From: Clostridia bacterium
GTDB taxonomy: Bacteria > Bacillota > Clostridia > Christensenellales > UBA1242
Reading direction: 5' to 3'
NCBI GenBank assembly: GCA_017467585.1
Contig: JAFUSR010000003.1
Span: 32,532-96,531 of the forward strand
Length of the DNA: 64,000 nucleotides
A program made the position numbers and the translations under genes. Below are positions 44,601-52,800 of the stretch, piece by piece. The first letter of the stretch is position 1. Every line of letters begins with the position of its first letter. A model generated the notes under the pieces. The model did not search any database. It was not told the origin of the DNA and saw nothing but the letters and a program-made list of their open reading frames with translations.

Positions 44601-47008
44601 AGTCGAACGAAGCAAATCCTGTTAATGACATAGCTGCTCAAGAAGACGACTCAGAAACTGGTTCAAGAATTGCCGATTATGCTGATTTTGATGACGAAAA
44701 CTATGGCGATTTTAACGAAGAACAATCTGGTGCAAAACCTGAGAACGAAGCTCCAGGAGATAACGAAGATAAACATCCTGATAATGGCGGTGTGGTTGAA
44801 AAGGCCAAATATGCCGACACTGCAGGCAAAGTAGAAACCCCAGCTTCTGAAGGAGAAGAAAACCCTGAAGAAGAGAAACATGATGCTGATGAAAGTGCCG
44901 AGTCTCCAAAAACTCCTGAAGATGAAGAAGAAAATTCTGAAGAAGAAACACCTGAAGAAGAGGAACATGAGGCTGATGGCTCTCAAGAATTTGTCACTCA
45001 CGACGAACTTGATTCAGTTATCACTGCTATTCAAACTCTTAACGACAATGTTTCAGGCAAGGGCCACGATTATTATCAAGACGAAAAAGATAAAGAGAAA
45101 TATGCAAAATCTCGTGCTGGCCGTGCAGAAGCAAGAGAAGAAGCTGCTCGTGAAGCAGGCAAGATGGCTGTTAGATTAACTGAAAAAGATAGGGAAGAGT
45201 GGAACAGACAAAATCCTGAAAGACAAATTCTTAGCAAGAAGTCACCTGCATATAAAGCATTGGATGCCGAAGGCAAGCGTCAACAAGAAATTCTTCGCAA
45301 AGAAGCTAGAATGGTAAAACTTCAAACAAAACTTCACAACACAACACTTGACGAACAAAACGGAATTCGTCATGGCCTTGGCTATAGTGTTCTTCGCAAG
45401 GTTGTTGGTGGCAGAAAGACTTTGACTCAACAAATGAAAGAAGCAGAAAAACTAGCAGAGGCTAAAAAATATCGTGACTCTTTAAGGGCAAAGCCTGGTG
45501 AACTAGATTCAGAATATGAAAAGAGAAAGAAAAAGGCAGACGCTGCTGTTGCAAGGGCTGAAAAGCGCGTTAACGATAGTTACAAAGGCTTCTTGCTGAA
45601 AGGTGGCAGAGGAATGCTCAACGGAGCACGCTTTGTTGGTGCAAAAGCTGCTGTTGCTGGCAGATTTGCTCGCAACCATGGCCCACTTGCATTGGTTGCT
45701 GGCGTAAGCAAAAAGCAAAAGGATGCCGCAAACAATGTCCTAGACGATTACGCAAAAACATTGGGTGGCGAAAAACTTGCAGCATTCAACAGGATTCGTG
45801 CTGGACAGGGTTCAAAACAAGATAAGGCATGGTTCAAATTAGCCATGACTCCTAAAGAAGTTCAACAAGCCCTCCGTATGGTTAATGGCACAAACGCTAG
45901 AAGCGTTGGCATGGCAAAGGCTATTGCAAGGTCAGGATTTGGCCGAGGCGTTGGCAAAGCCGCCAAGGGAACAGCTCAATTCTTCGCAGGAATGTTTGGG
46001 GGCCGCTTAACTAAACTTGGCGAGAGCAAGAGCAAGGCGTTTAATGCCGGAAATGCTCTGTCTTGGTTGTTTGCTCCAACAGGAATTTTGAAAGCTGTTA
46101 CACATAGTACTTTTGGCATTAGTAAAGGAATAGGAAAAGGCTTAGCTAAAGGTACATCTTGGATTGGACGAAACACTGTTGGAAGATTCCATAAATGGAA
46201 CACTCAACGTAAAGAAAACACCAAGAGAGCTCATGCAAGTTTCCTTGCTAACGAGAAGCAGCATAAAGAAAATTATGATAAGAGAATTGAAAGGGCAAAC
46301 GCAATTCGCGGCGAAAGTCTGCTTAAGAAAAACGAGCGTGAACAAGCTAAAATGATTAAGAAACTTGAAGCTATCGCTTCTGGCAAGGGCCCTTATTCAG
46401 CAGTTAACCGAAAAGATCTTGCACTTCTGTTAGAAAAAGTTAAAATTGACGGAAGTCACATTGATTTGAGTAAATTGACAAAAGAAGAAGAAAAGAGATT
46501 TAACAAATATTTGAGGACATCTGCAGAAGCTCAAAAGATTAAACAATCTAGGACCGGCAAAGAAATGGGAATGAACCCAAGGGCAGTCGCAAGCGAACTT
46601 AAGAAGAAGGCTGAACAGGCAGCTGCAAATCTTGCTAAGGTTAATAGAGAAGTATTAGATAATCTTGAGGCTGGCCTCAAAGGAAACATCGACAAAGCTA
46701 TTAAAGACGCCACTGCACAAAATGGTGGAAAACCACTTTCTGCTGAGGGTATAAACAAAATAATTCGCTCTGAGATTAACAAAGCAATGAGCCGACGCGA
46801 ACGCATGACACGCAATGCAATGGATAGTCAATTGAACAGTCTCAGAAGTCAATTACAACGCTTGCAGGATAGCAGCAACACATATCGCAAGAACCTTAAT
46901 TCAGTTTCTGCATCACAGAGAAAAACTGCTTCAGAAATGAAGAAGCAAAAACGTAAGAGCGCTCTTGAACAGTCTACAAAACAAGGTACACACTTCGGAC
47001 AACAATAA
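38645..47008 (+). CDS. giant VirB6-like membrane protein A (2787 residues)
   Basis: N-terminal membrane block with three or four helices (about 25-180), including VFRFLLSDRVQQVFRGMV and SIVAIIKNEY. The post-membrane motif SAYDASSYRMYA (about 197) and the core motifs ADVIDFALGEN (about 460) and GALFIVCYYNSALKKFVPL (about 535) follow. Then comes about 1000 residues of beta-rich, Thr/Asn/Glu-rich ectodomain. The C-terminal membrane block (about 1612-1760) includes ANINWIILVFAIVIIFGIL and FLVMPAVASTLPIDE. The cytoplasmic tail carries the SGQ...MIPGSA motif (about 1785-1808), an acidic repeat zone (about 1850-2120) and a long Lys/Arg/Ala helical end. VirB6 proteins form the inner-membrane channel of type IV secretion. 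GGATAGAGATT precedes the ATG; first gene of the operon. Confidence 0.8.
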   Translation: MGNLFGSLVLEEMITPSSAGGQFWGTIGQFFVNLFSGLLNGVAHLAYWLCRFALNVIDFMQLLVQKLAGVEAWVHLDKLDLNNLQETDVVFRFLLSDRVQQVFRGMVALFFVLLLVFSIVAIIKNEYNAATTGEEVKGGHQKTWYTAFRAIITVALVPVILIGGILTSNAILASLMKAFSVNSSLSMGGQVFVASAYDASSYRMYASNGVRKPVANISIYETHDGVTYKIDTAAKVLKPKDYSDNNLFTGYMITFNGKDYFLWAADRDEEYDAHNNFIGKNYFYLKYVLGAYIVEKEPAINYFAGVQAPLNEVDYYRNNYFNKVDITTRVTAARNGFKDYLSKDDHVKVKGIEDSGFIKGCNLNDLNASDFQGEGPNLLQATYNSWKYNYALADGISNWSINGTVGNGMQTLEVTLDSFTTTSGIRKSAYTVNNTNEWGRLHDGGVDGFAPLSVEYEIMADVIDFALGENVPLYFVNASNKANISYNYGSDSGSFDQNTRYTLHNSSIEEGFLVSYDVGTVAYPVVDASNEIDGALFIVCYYNSALKKFVPLTNGLKMYDDYGNSHVFTSGKYTNDYRGVVIARGVFESTATMGFNGACVPTYIAQQSILEKDSSVSYDSAMMVSANFSDIYANNKEEVKYTYLEQLTSATQDNVKAYEDTKAGDIVLERTTASQNLYYFNDESVADTTRGELASTLWEKLKVELPHFGLFGADSYFVSDVLVADENFATGDQFTMQLKYWDGAGDMPDDLQRYDLTLTYGGESKVNGKSATGAENIELNKQTFRINSFTQFGDSGLPVVQNVPFKTIETTDPATYAYQTGRESVVDSATGESTTVDVLYFFDKQNTSYNSIISVTDVKENMISAILGLINTNEKTYGYVDESLSISQTTNFEGTDEAIVVISLQVYDKQYADSSENYVEGCKKYTVTLTKIKPADTNVEVEVGGTTETYNYKHTLSVEISEYEESHLDALVEFNGVFSRKTEGALNAEVVDGDSTANVVYYDGKIYFFAPDTKFDVVEHALASTTKLARKIADSLAAEGYELATGTGITNGVVNDLISVTTASKTAYKASFVIRLKESGTSNYFDLNYNAELYSNGKNSTNIYVEGHSAEDDDGEDFRIYIREIGVEFTVSNTFKMHFADAAEINQTTFVPKAASVVKDTSGAEFVITNRELVDLNKSDTYEFLGKDNVVLRRYGYAITTEQNGEASTMNYVFYATTLGNNKVDGNLKFVGYHKDGETYKFNEIRADLNEDETKQLFFSAAHSQVVKLPDYTWIERRTDSTTHTTKDYYHFINVDSANMNSVMEYVIDAEQIKNLPASLDFKAADSNKNPIDIYKNALKIRMYNISQSSGSAISVEENTTYTNNYTVYTTGEGTYQTRATGDTPLKIESDLKEEINAALAYVRAHVNINDEWLPLIDFATNSEVGDSSATEKLYSSTITSMGGRIYTLRSKNIDSVTKKYEEDKTKHGESGYESHYEDFAEVLAAYKNEFFTYLYSVTIDGDMLTSAVSDTSVDYQKMVEQIVQSPAVIYFSRDKLDDHWLEEDIRIDIWPFDDGYHFRFNLMSAMWRKNDAFTDLGGVNYMAAKSLTLTRGEISMDYNFSSQVSVDNLYQVANINWIILVFAIVIIFGILGNAVWGLVRRIYQITLLFLVMPAVASTLPIDEKGSRFGGWRQKIISEVLGAYGVCIGLNFFFIIIPIIKEASAIFTEADFNTLSSGLRFFLHSPERINYLVYILFLLVALTLLKTVPGFVAEMVGSEKSDVISTGKQTKEAVKSTITEAGSAISGQNAINSLNTVKGLAKGMIPGSAIYKEIKDKRDKKKKAEQEKKDAFNKEAQHSALQKQLEGLKSKKPDDGKKDEEATNEATDHQETPNNTQGATNETTEDQEATNVNENIADQEGDESNAAKPDNETPGDGGDKTDKGGVVDKAKYADVAGKVETPVEEKTNDADPVNDIAAQEDDSETGSRIADYADFDDENYGEDNEQSNEANPVNDIAAQEDDSETGSRIADYADFDDENYGDFNEEQSGAKPENEAPGDNEDKHPDNGGVVEKAKYADTAGKVETPASEGEENPEEEKHDADESAESPKTPEDEEENSEEETPEEEEHEADGSQEFVTHDELDSVITAIQTLNDNVSGKGHDYYQDEKDKEKYAKSRAGRAEAREEAAREAGKMAVRLTEKDREEWNRQNPERQILSKKSPAYKALDAEGKRQQEILRKEARMVKLQTKLHNTTLDEQNGIRHGLGYSVLRKVVGGRKTLTQQMKEAEKLAEAKKYRDSLRAKPGELDSEYEKRKKKADAAVARAEKRVNDSYKGFLLKGGRGMLNGARFVGAKAAVAGRFARNHGPLALVAGVSKKQKDAANNVLDDYAKTLGGEKLAAFNRIRAGQGSKQDKAWFKLAMTPKEVQQALRMVNGTNARSVGMAKAIARSGFGRGVGKAAKGTAQFFAGMFGGRLTKLGESKSKAFNAGNALSWLFAPTGILKAVTHSTFGISKGIGKGLAKGTSWIGRNTVGRFHKWNTQRKENTKRAHASFLANEKQHKENYDKRIERANAIRGESLLKKNEREQAKMIKKLEAIASGKGPYSAVNRKDLALLLEKVKIDGSHIDLSKLTKEEEKRFNKYLRTSAEAQKIKQSRTGKEMGMNPRAVASELKKKAEQAAANLAKVNREVLDNLEAGLKGNIDKAIKDATAQNGGKPLSAEGINKIIRSEINKAMSRRERMTRNAMDSQLNSLRSQLQRLQDSSNTYRKNLNSVSASQRKTASEMKKQKRKSALEQSTKQGTHFGQQ
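44496..44709 (+). repeat. tandem acidic repeat inside protein A
   Basis: Two 94-base copies with a 120-base period and one visible mismatch, encoding NPVNDIAAQEDDSETGSRIA and then DYADFDDENYG. A looser outer repeat (GGVVDKAKYADVAGKVETP / GGVVEKAKYADTAGKVETP, near 44412 and 44783) brackets them. Confidence 0.9.
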
Positions 47009-47017
47009 CAAAAAAGT

Positions 47018-47092
47018 TTGAGGCAAGCCCCGCGAACAAAAGCGGGGAAACCCAAACAAAACAAAATTAGCCAAGGTTTGAGGCTAGAAAAA
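47018..47092 (+). other. hairpins between protein A and virB4
   Basis: CCCCGC / GCGGGG pair over an eight-base loop, followed by TAGCC / GGCTA over a nine-base loop. There is no T run, so these are not ordinary terminators. They sit in the only spacer above 100 bases within the operon. Confidence 0.55.
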
Positions 47093-47116
47093 CATTTCAA
47101 ACAAAAGGAGAACAAT

Positions 47117-49822
47117 ATGGCAAGGTTAATTCCTAAAAAGACCAAAGTTAAAACCCAGTTTTTTAAAGGTTTTACGCTAACAGACATTTTGATTGCGCTT
47201 GTTGCGCTAGTTCTTGCTGCGCTTGTTTTGATGAATAACGTAATGGGAACTTCAATCAAAATTGCGCTTGCAATAGCGATTTTGTTTATCGGAATTCTTC
47301 TGTTTATGGAGGTTTCACCAGAAACAAGGCTATATAACGCTGTTGTGGACGCATTTAAATTTATGTTTGGCGTTAAAAAGTTTAAAAAGGGTGGTGGCGC
47401 AAAAAACAGCGTTGCATCTCTTTTGCCTTATGTTAACATCATGGAGCAAGACTACGACGAAAAACGCAAAATTGGCATTATTGACTACAAAGAATACTTT
47501 GGTGCTGCAATAGAGATTAAAAGCATCGAGTTTTACATGCTTTCTGTTGCTCGTCAGGACGCATATATTTATGCAATCGACAACGCGCTAAAATCTCTTG
47601 GCAGCGAACAAACAGCCGCAATTTATAAGTTTAGTCGTCCTATGGTTTTGGATAACTATATTTATAACGAGTGCGACAAGCGTGATGCCGTTGTTGAAAA
47701 CGTAAAAAATGGCGTAACCAAGCCAGAAGAAGCGGAACCTAGAATAGAAATTATCGACTCTCGAATTTCAACCTACGACGCAATGAACGTCGACAAAGAG
47801 TTCCCAATAATGAAAGACCACATGTATCTTGCGGTTTACAGCAAGTCAATCCGCAGTTTGCTTTCAACAATGAACTTCATTGTTAACACAATTGAAGGCA
47901 ACACCAACAACGTTATGCAATGTAAGATTTTGGATCGCAAACAAACTGCAATCTTTTTAAAGAACTTCTATGACAGTTCTTTTGACGAAAGAGAAGTAGA
48001 AGAAGTTGAACCAAAAGACCTTTTAAACTGGATTATGCCAGAGTCTGTTCGATTTGGTATCAGCAAAACATTTATTAACGACAAAACTTACACAACCATG
48101 GCGGTTGCTGACTATCCACTGTCTGTTCCTAACGCTTGGGGAAGAAACTTCTTTAGCGTTCCAGGAACAAGAATTTGTGTAAAATTTAACCCAGTTCCTC
48201 AAGACGACGCCGAAAAACGACTCGATAAGTCTATCATGGAAATGGAAGTTCAGGCCAGCAAGCGTGCGCGCGCCAGTGTTGAACTAGAAAAAGAAACCCA
48301 CCTAGAGACTCTTAAAGAGCTTATGGCGGCAATTAAACAAGGTAATGAAGTGTTGTTTGACACAACAATCTTTATCACTGTAGAAGAAGAACAAAAGAAA
48401 CTTCTTAAAACTCAACTTATGAGAACAGGCTTCAAGCGCTCAGAACTCTTTGGAAACCAACTTCAAGCCTTCACAAACTCAAACATAAGCAAGCGTTCAA
48501 CATTCAAAAAGTTTGAACGTGGCATCAACAGCACCAGTTTGGCTGCTATGTTCCCATTTGTTTCAGATGCTGTTCAAGACGAAAAAGGATTCTATCTTGG
48601 AATGAACCAGGAACCAGTATTTTTGGATTTCTTCAAAAGAGACAAAGAACGTATTAACTCTAACATGGTTGTTTTAGGAAAGTCAGGAAGCGGAAAATCT
48701 TTCGCAACAAAGGCAATTCTGACAAACCTTGCTTCAGACAACAGTAAAATCTTTATTCTTGACCCAGAACGCGAATATGACGTTCTAGCACATAATCTAA
48801 AAGGTAAGGTTATCGATGTTGGTAGTGCAAAAGAGGGAAGAATTAACCCACTTCAAATTGTAACTCAGCTAGACGATGAAACCGAAGACGGACAAAGTGC
48901 GTCACTTTCAAGCCACTTGCAGTTCCTAGAATCGTTCTTCAAAATGATTCTAGACGGAATCACAATGGATGCGCTTGAAATTTTAAACCAGTCAATCAAA
49001 GAGCTTTATGAGAAATTTGGAATTAATAGTCACACCGAAATTGAAAAGCTTAAACCAGAACAATTTCCAATCATGCAAGATCTTTATAACTATGTAACGG
49101 AGCAATATAACAAGGCTAAAGACGAATATCAAAAGAACAACCTCAGAATTATTCAAATTTATCTTAACAAGTTTGCTGAAGGTGGAAGAAATAGCACTCT
49201 TTGGAATGGATATTCAACCATCACCAGTGAAGAAAACTTTATTGTGTTTAACTTCCAAACACTTCTTGCAAACGCAAACAACGACATTGCTAACGCGCAA
49301 ATGATGGTTATCATGCGTTGGCTCAATAACGAAATTATTTCAAACAAAGACTACAACGCAAAATACAACACAAAACGTCGTATTATTGTGGTTATCGACG
49401 AGGCTCACGTCTTTATTGACCCTAAGAAAGACGTTGCGCTCGACTTCATGTATCAGCTTGCAAAACGTATCAGAAAATATGAGGGAATGCAAATTGTAAT
49501 TACTCAAAACCTTAAAGACTTCACAGGAACTCCTGATATTGCAAGAAAATCAACCGCCATCATCAACGCCAGCCAATATTCACTTATTTTCAGCTTGGCG
49601 CCACATGATATTAACGACCTTGTTCAACTTTATGAAAAAGCTGGACAAATCAACGAAAAAGAACAAGATACAATTGTTTCTAACCCTCGTGGAAAGGCTT
49701 TCTTGATGACTGGTGCATATTCAAGAACAAACATTGATATTTTGGTTTCAAAAGGTGTTCAGGCAATGTTCGAAAAAGAACGCAACCCTAAGCCAAAAGA
49801 AACAAAAAAAGAAGAGAATTAA
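47117..49822 (+). CDS. VirB4 family ATPase with PrgI/VirB3-like N-terminus
   Basis: 901 residues from the ATG at 47117 (AAAGGAG upstream); the open frame extends 33 codons further but without a ribosome binding site. Two closely spaced helices lie at about 18-60 (FTLTDILIALVALVLAALVL, then a second), as in PrgI/VirB3 proteins, and are fused to the VirB4 body. Walker A GKSGSGKS is at 521-528 and Walker B IIVVIDEAH at about 756-764, with NLKDFTGTPDIARKSTAII and SPRGKAFL-like (SNPRGKAFL) motifs after it. It energises assembly and transport of the type IV secretion channel at the cytoplasmic face. Confidence 0.93.
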   Translation: MARLIPKKTKVKTQFFKGFTLTDILIALVALVLAALVLMNNVMGTSIKIALAIAILFIGILLFMEVSPETRLYNAVVDAFKFMFGVKKFKKGGGAKNSVASLLPYVNIMEQDYDEKRKIGIIDYKEYFGAAIEIKSIEFYMLSVARQDAYIYAIDNALKSLGSEQTAAIYKFSRPMVLDNYIYNECDKRDAVVENVKNGVTKPEEAEPRIEIIDSRISTYDAMNVDKEFPIMKDHMYLAVYSKSIRSLLSTMNFIVNTIEGNTNNVMQCKILDRKQTAIFLKNFYDSSFDEREVEEVEPKDLLNWIMPESVRFGISKTFINDKTYTTMAVADYPLSVPNAWGRNFFSVPGTRICVKFNPVPQDDAEKRLDKSIMEMEVQASKRARASVELEKETHLETLKELMAAIKQGNEVLFDTTIFITVEEEQKKLLKTQLMRTGFKRSELFGNQLQAFTNSNISKRSTFKKFERGINSTSLAAMFPFVSDAVQDEKGFYLGMNQEPVFLDFFKRDKERINSNMVVLGKSGSGKSFATKAILTNLASDNSKIFILDPEREYDVLAHNLKGKVIDVGSAKEGRINPLQIVTQLDDETEDGQSASLSSHLQFLESFFKMILDGITMDALEILNQSIKELYEKFGINSHTEIEKLKPEQFPIMQDLYNYVTEQYNKAKDEYQKNNLRIIQIYLNKFAEGGRNSTLWNGYSTITSEENFIVFNFQTLLANANNDIANAQMMVIMRWLNNEIISNKDYNAKYNTKRRIIVVIDEAHVFIDPKKDVALDFMYQLAKRIRKYEGMQIVITQNLKDFTGTPDIARKSTAIINASQYSLIFSLAPHDINDLVQLYEKAGQINEKEQDTIVSNPRGKAFLMTGAYSRTNIDILVSKGVQAMFEKERNPKPKETKKEEN

Positions 49823-49840
49823 AATAATTTGGAGGCAGAT

Positions 49841-52800
49841 ATGTTTGGTGTAGCAAATAAATTTGTTACAACAATAGCGACACTTTGTGGTGGCGCTGGT
49901 TCTTCTGCGCTCCTTTCGGGCTCAACAACCGCAGAACTTGGCGACACAAGCACACTGTTTGCCAACATAAACAGCCAGTTCTGGGGAACTATTTTCAATG
50001 CTATAGGTACATTGATTTTTGCAATCAGCCAATTTGCATTGATGTTTATCGATGTAATTCAAATGATTGTTTATAAGTTCTTAGGAATCAGCACAAACCT
50101 TGCTGATTATGCCGTAACAATTGAAAATGGACAAATAGTTACAAGCCCAAATAATCCACTTATTAACAATCCACTAATTAAGTTTTTGCTTAATGATAGG
50201 GTTGTAATGGTTTTGAGATCTGTGTTTGCAGTTGCTGCCGTTTTGGTTATCGTGTTCTCAATTTATTCGATTATTCGTGGAGAATATAGCAAAGCTGCCA
50301 ACGACACAGACTATAGCGTTAAAAGAATTTGGGGAAGAGGAATTCGTGCCTTCTTGGGCATGACAATCTTTCCAGTTATGTTCCTCGCTATTATCATTTT
50401 GGTAAATGCGCTTCTTGGTGGATTTGCTTATGCAATTTCTGGCGGAAATTCTTCATACACACTGGGCAGTCAGGTTGTGCTCACTTCGGCGTATGATGCA
50501 AACGTATATCGAAATTATGCAAATGCTAACCAGCGTATTCCAATTTTTATTAATTTTGAAGACCCTGTTGATGCGGGCTACGATTCGAGATACTCTAAAG
50601 AAGAGTTGGTTGCTGTTTATGACGCATTTTCTGCAGATGGAAAAGAAATTTTCAACAAAATGGCAAACAACGAATTTCCAACTTTTGCAGAATCTGTAAC
50701 ATACACCTATCAAAACAACTCAATGGTCAACAACTCTGCCACATTTGGCAAATATGAAAAGTTCTTCTGCACTGCAGATCAATATTATGTTATGGCAGAC
50801 TTTATTGACTATGCGCTTGCAAACAGTGTGACTTATTATTATAAGCCAATTGTTGATGCTGATATCGACTGGAAATATGTTTCTGACACCGTATATGACA
50901 AAAACAATCAGATTATGACCATAAAATATCAAGATGCAACAAGTGCCGACGACACAACATACACTGTTTCATACAAAGCAAGCTCATATAACTTTACTTC
51001 ACCAGTTCAAGACGCAATGTCAGCGCTTTCAACACTTTTGTCACTAAACATTGACACCGACACAAACGGATATAGAATGCTTGACTACGAAACTGGAAGC
51101 ATAAACAAAGTTCAATGGGCAACAAACAAGGTTAGAGTTAAACTTTCTGAAAATTATAATGACACAACAAAGTGGACAGCCCTTGATCAACTTTTATTAT
51201 ACGAATTTTATAGATACTCATATAACAACACATTCCAAAATTATTCGCTCACCGATCTTATTAATGGAGTAGACCTAGATTTATATACAATAACACCACA
51301 ATATTTCCGCACATACACTAAAAAATATGTAGATTTGTACGATGGTGGAGTTATTGGAACAGTCATAAACGGAAACTACTACAAAGTTTCCGAACTTTAT
51401 CAAGATGCCGCTGGCAATAACTATTGTTTGAACAAAAATGGCCAAAGAAGTGTAATTAATAGCCAAGGAGACGAGGTTCCTGTTGAACAACTTGAACAAC
51501 AATTTGACGACTATGGCGACCCAATTTATACAATCGACACTTCTGCTTGTTCAGCGGATACAATTTTAAACAACATGTCTGCATATAATTCAGAAAAATC
51601 AGACGACGAAAAACTTGGCGTTCACATTGTTGTTGCCGACAAAGACGGGGAAGAGGCTTGGTATTCTGCAACCTACGCTGAAGATGGCGCACCATACACA
51701 TCGATTGTTGACGAAGTCACAAAACTCCGTTACCCTGGCAACCTCTTTTACAAGGCCATGATTAGCACAAAGGGCTATGCAGTTAAAGATGGCGAAGTTG
51801 TTTCAAAAATCATTGACTCTAGTTCGGGCAACAACGAATTTAACTATGTTGTCAACAACCCAGATGTTGAATTTATGTTCTTAGATGCAAACGGCTTCTG
51901 GCACACACCAGAAAGAGTTTTTGCGCAAAAAAATGTTAAAAAGGTTAGCTGGCCATCAAAACTCGTTGCCGACATGAAGGCCATTTATCGCGACCTCAAC
52001 TTAAGTCAGCTTATTGCAACAGGAGAGTGGCTAGACTCGTTTAACTCTCAAGTTGATGTTGACACAAGTGGAAACTATGTTGCAAGCTTCGACACTTCAC
52101 TCATTTCTCCTCAAGGTTTGGTTTTCTCAGAAATTTTCTTGAGTGAAATTGTAGAGAGCGATGGAAGCACCCTTTCAAAATATATGTTCACCAGCAAATA
52201 TTCTGACGAAGAAATCAGGTCAATGATGCTTGCGCTCCTAGGTGAATATTATTATGAAACAGCAACAACCACAATACATTATTTCATCGACACATTTAAC
52301 ATGCTGTTTGCCCCTCTTCTCGAAAAAATTATGGATGGTGAAGGCCAGCCATACACAGAAGGTGAGGTAATAAGCACACAGCTTTATACTTACAAAGCTT
52401 ATCTTGCAAGTTTGCTTCTTAGCAGTGACTGTGCAAATTTCTTTATGGAAATTGCCAAGAGCATAATAGACATGTATGCTTTTGGCTACGACATTTTGGC
52501 TGTTCAGCCAGATGACAACAGCTTTGCTTTGAGTTTGATTCGCAATGCTTTCTATAGAAATGGCTATGGCATGGTTTCTCTCGAAGATCTTGAGATAGAT
52601 TGGAGGCAGTTTTATGAAGAAACCGATGACTATTCATCTTTTCAAAGTTTCTTAAGAGATAATTTTCACTCTTCAACAGAAATAACCGAAGACACTGTTC
52701 CTTTGGCACTTATTGATGCAATTAACAAGGCTTGCGAAGACATGTATTTGCCATTTGCTGATGTTATTTTAAACGATAATGCCAAGGTTCAATATTCATC

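Noticed and set aside
44496..44709. CRISPR-like array
   Set aside because: The repeats are in frame, coding and 94 bases long with near-identical spacers; no cas genes are present.
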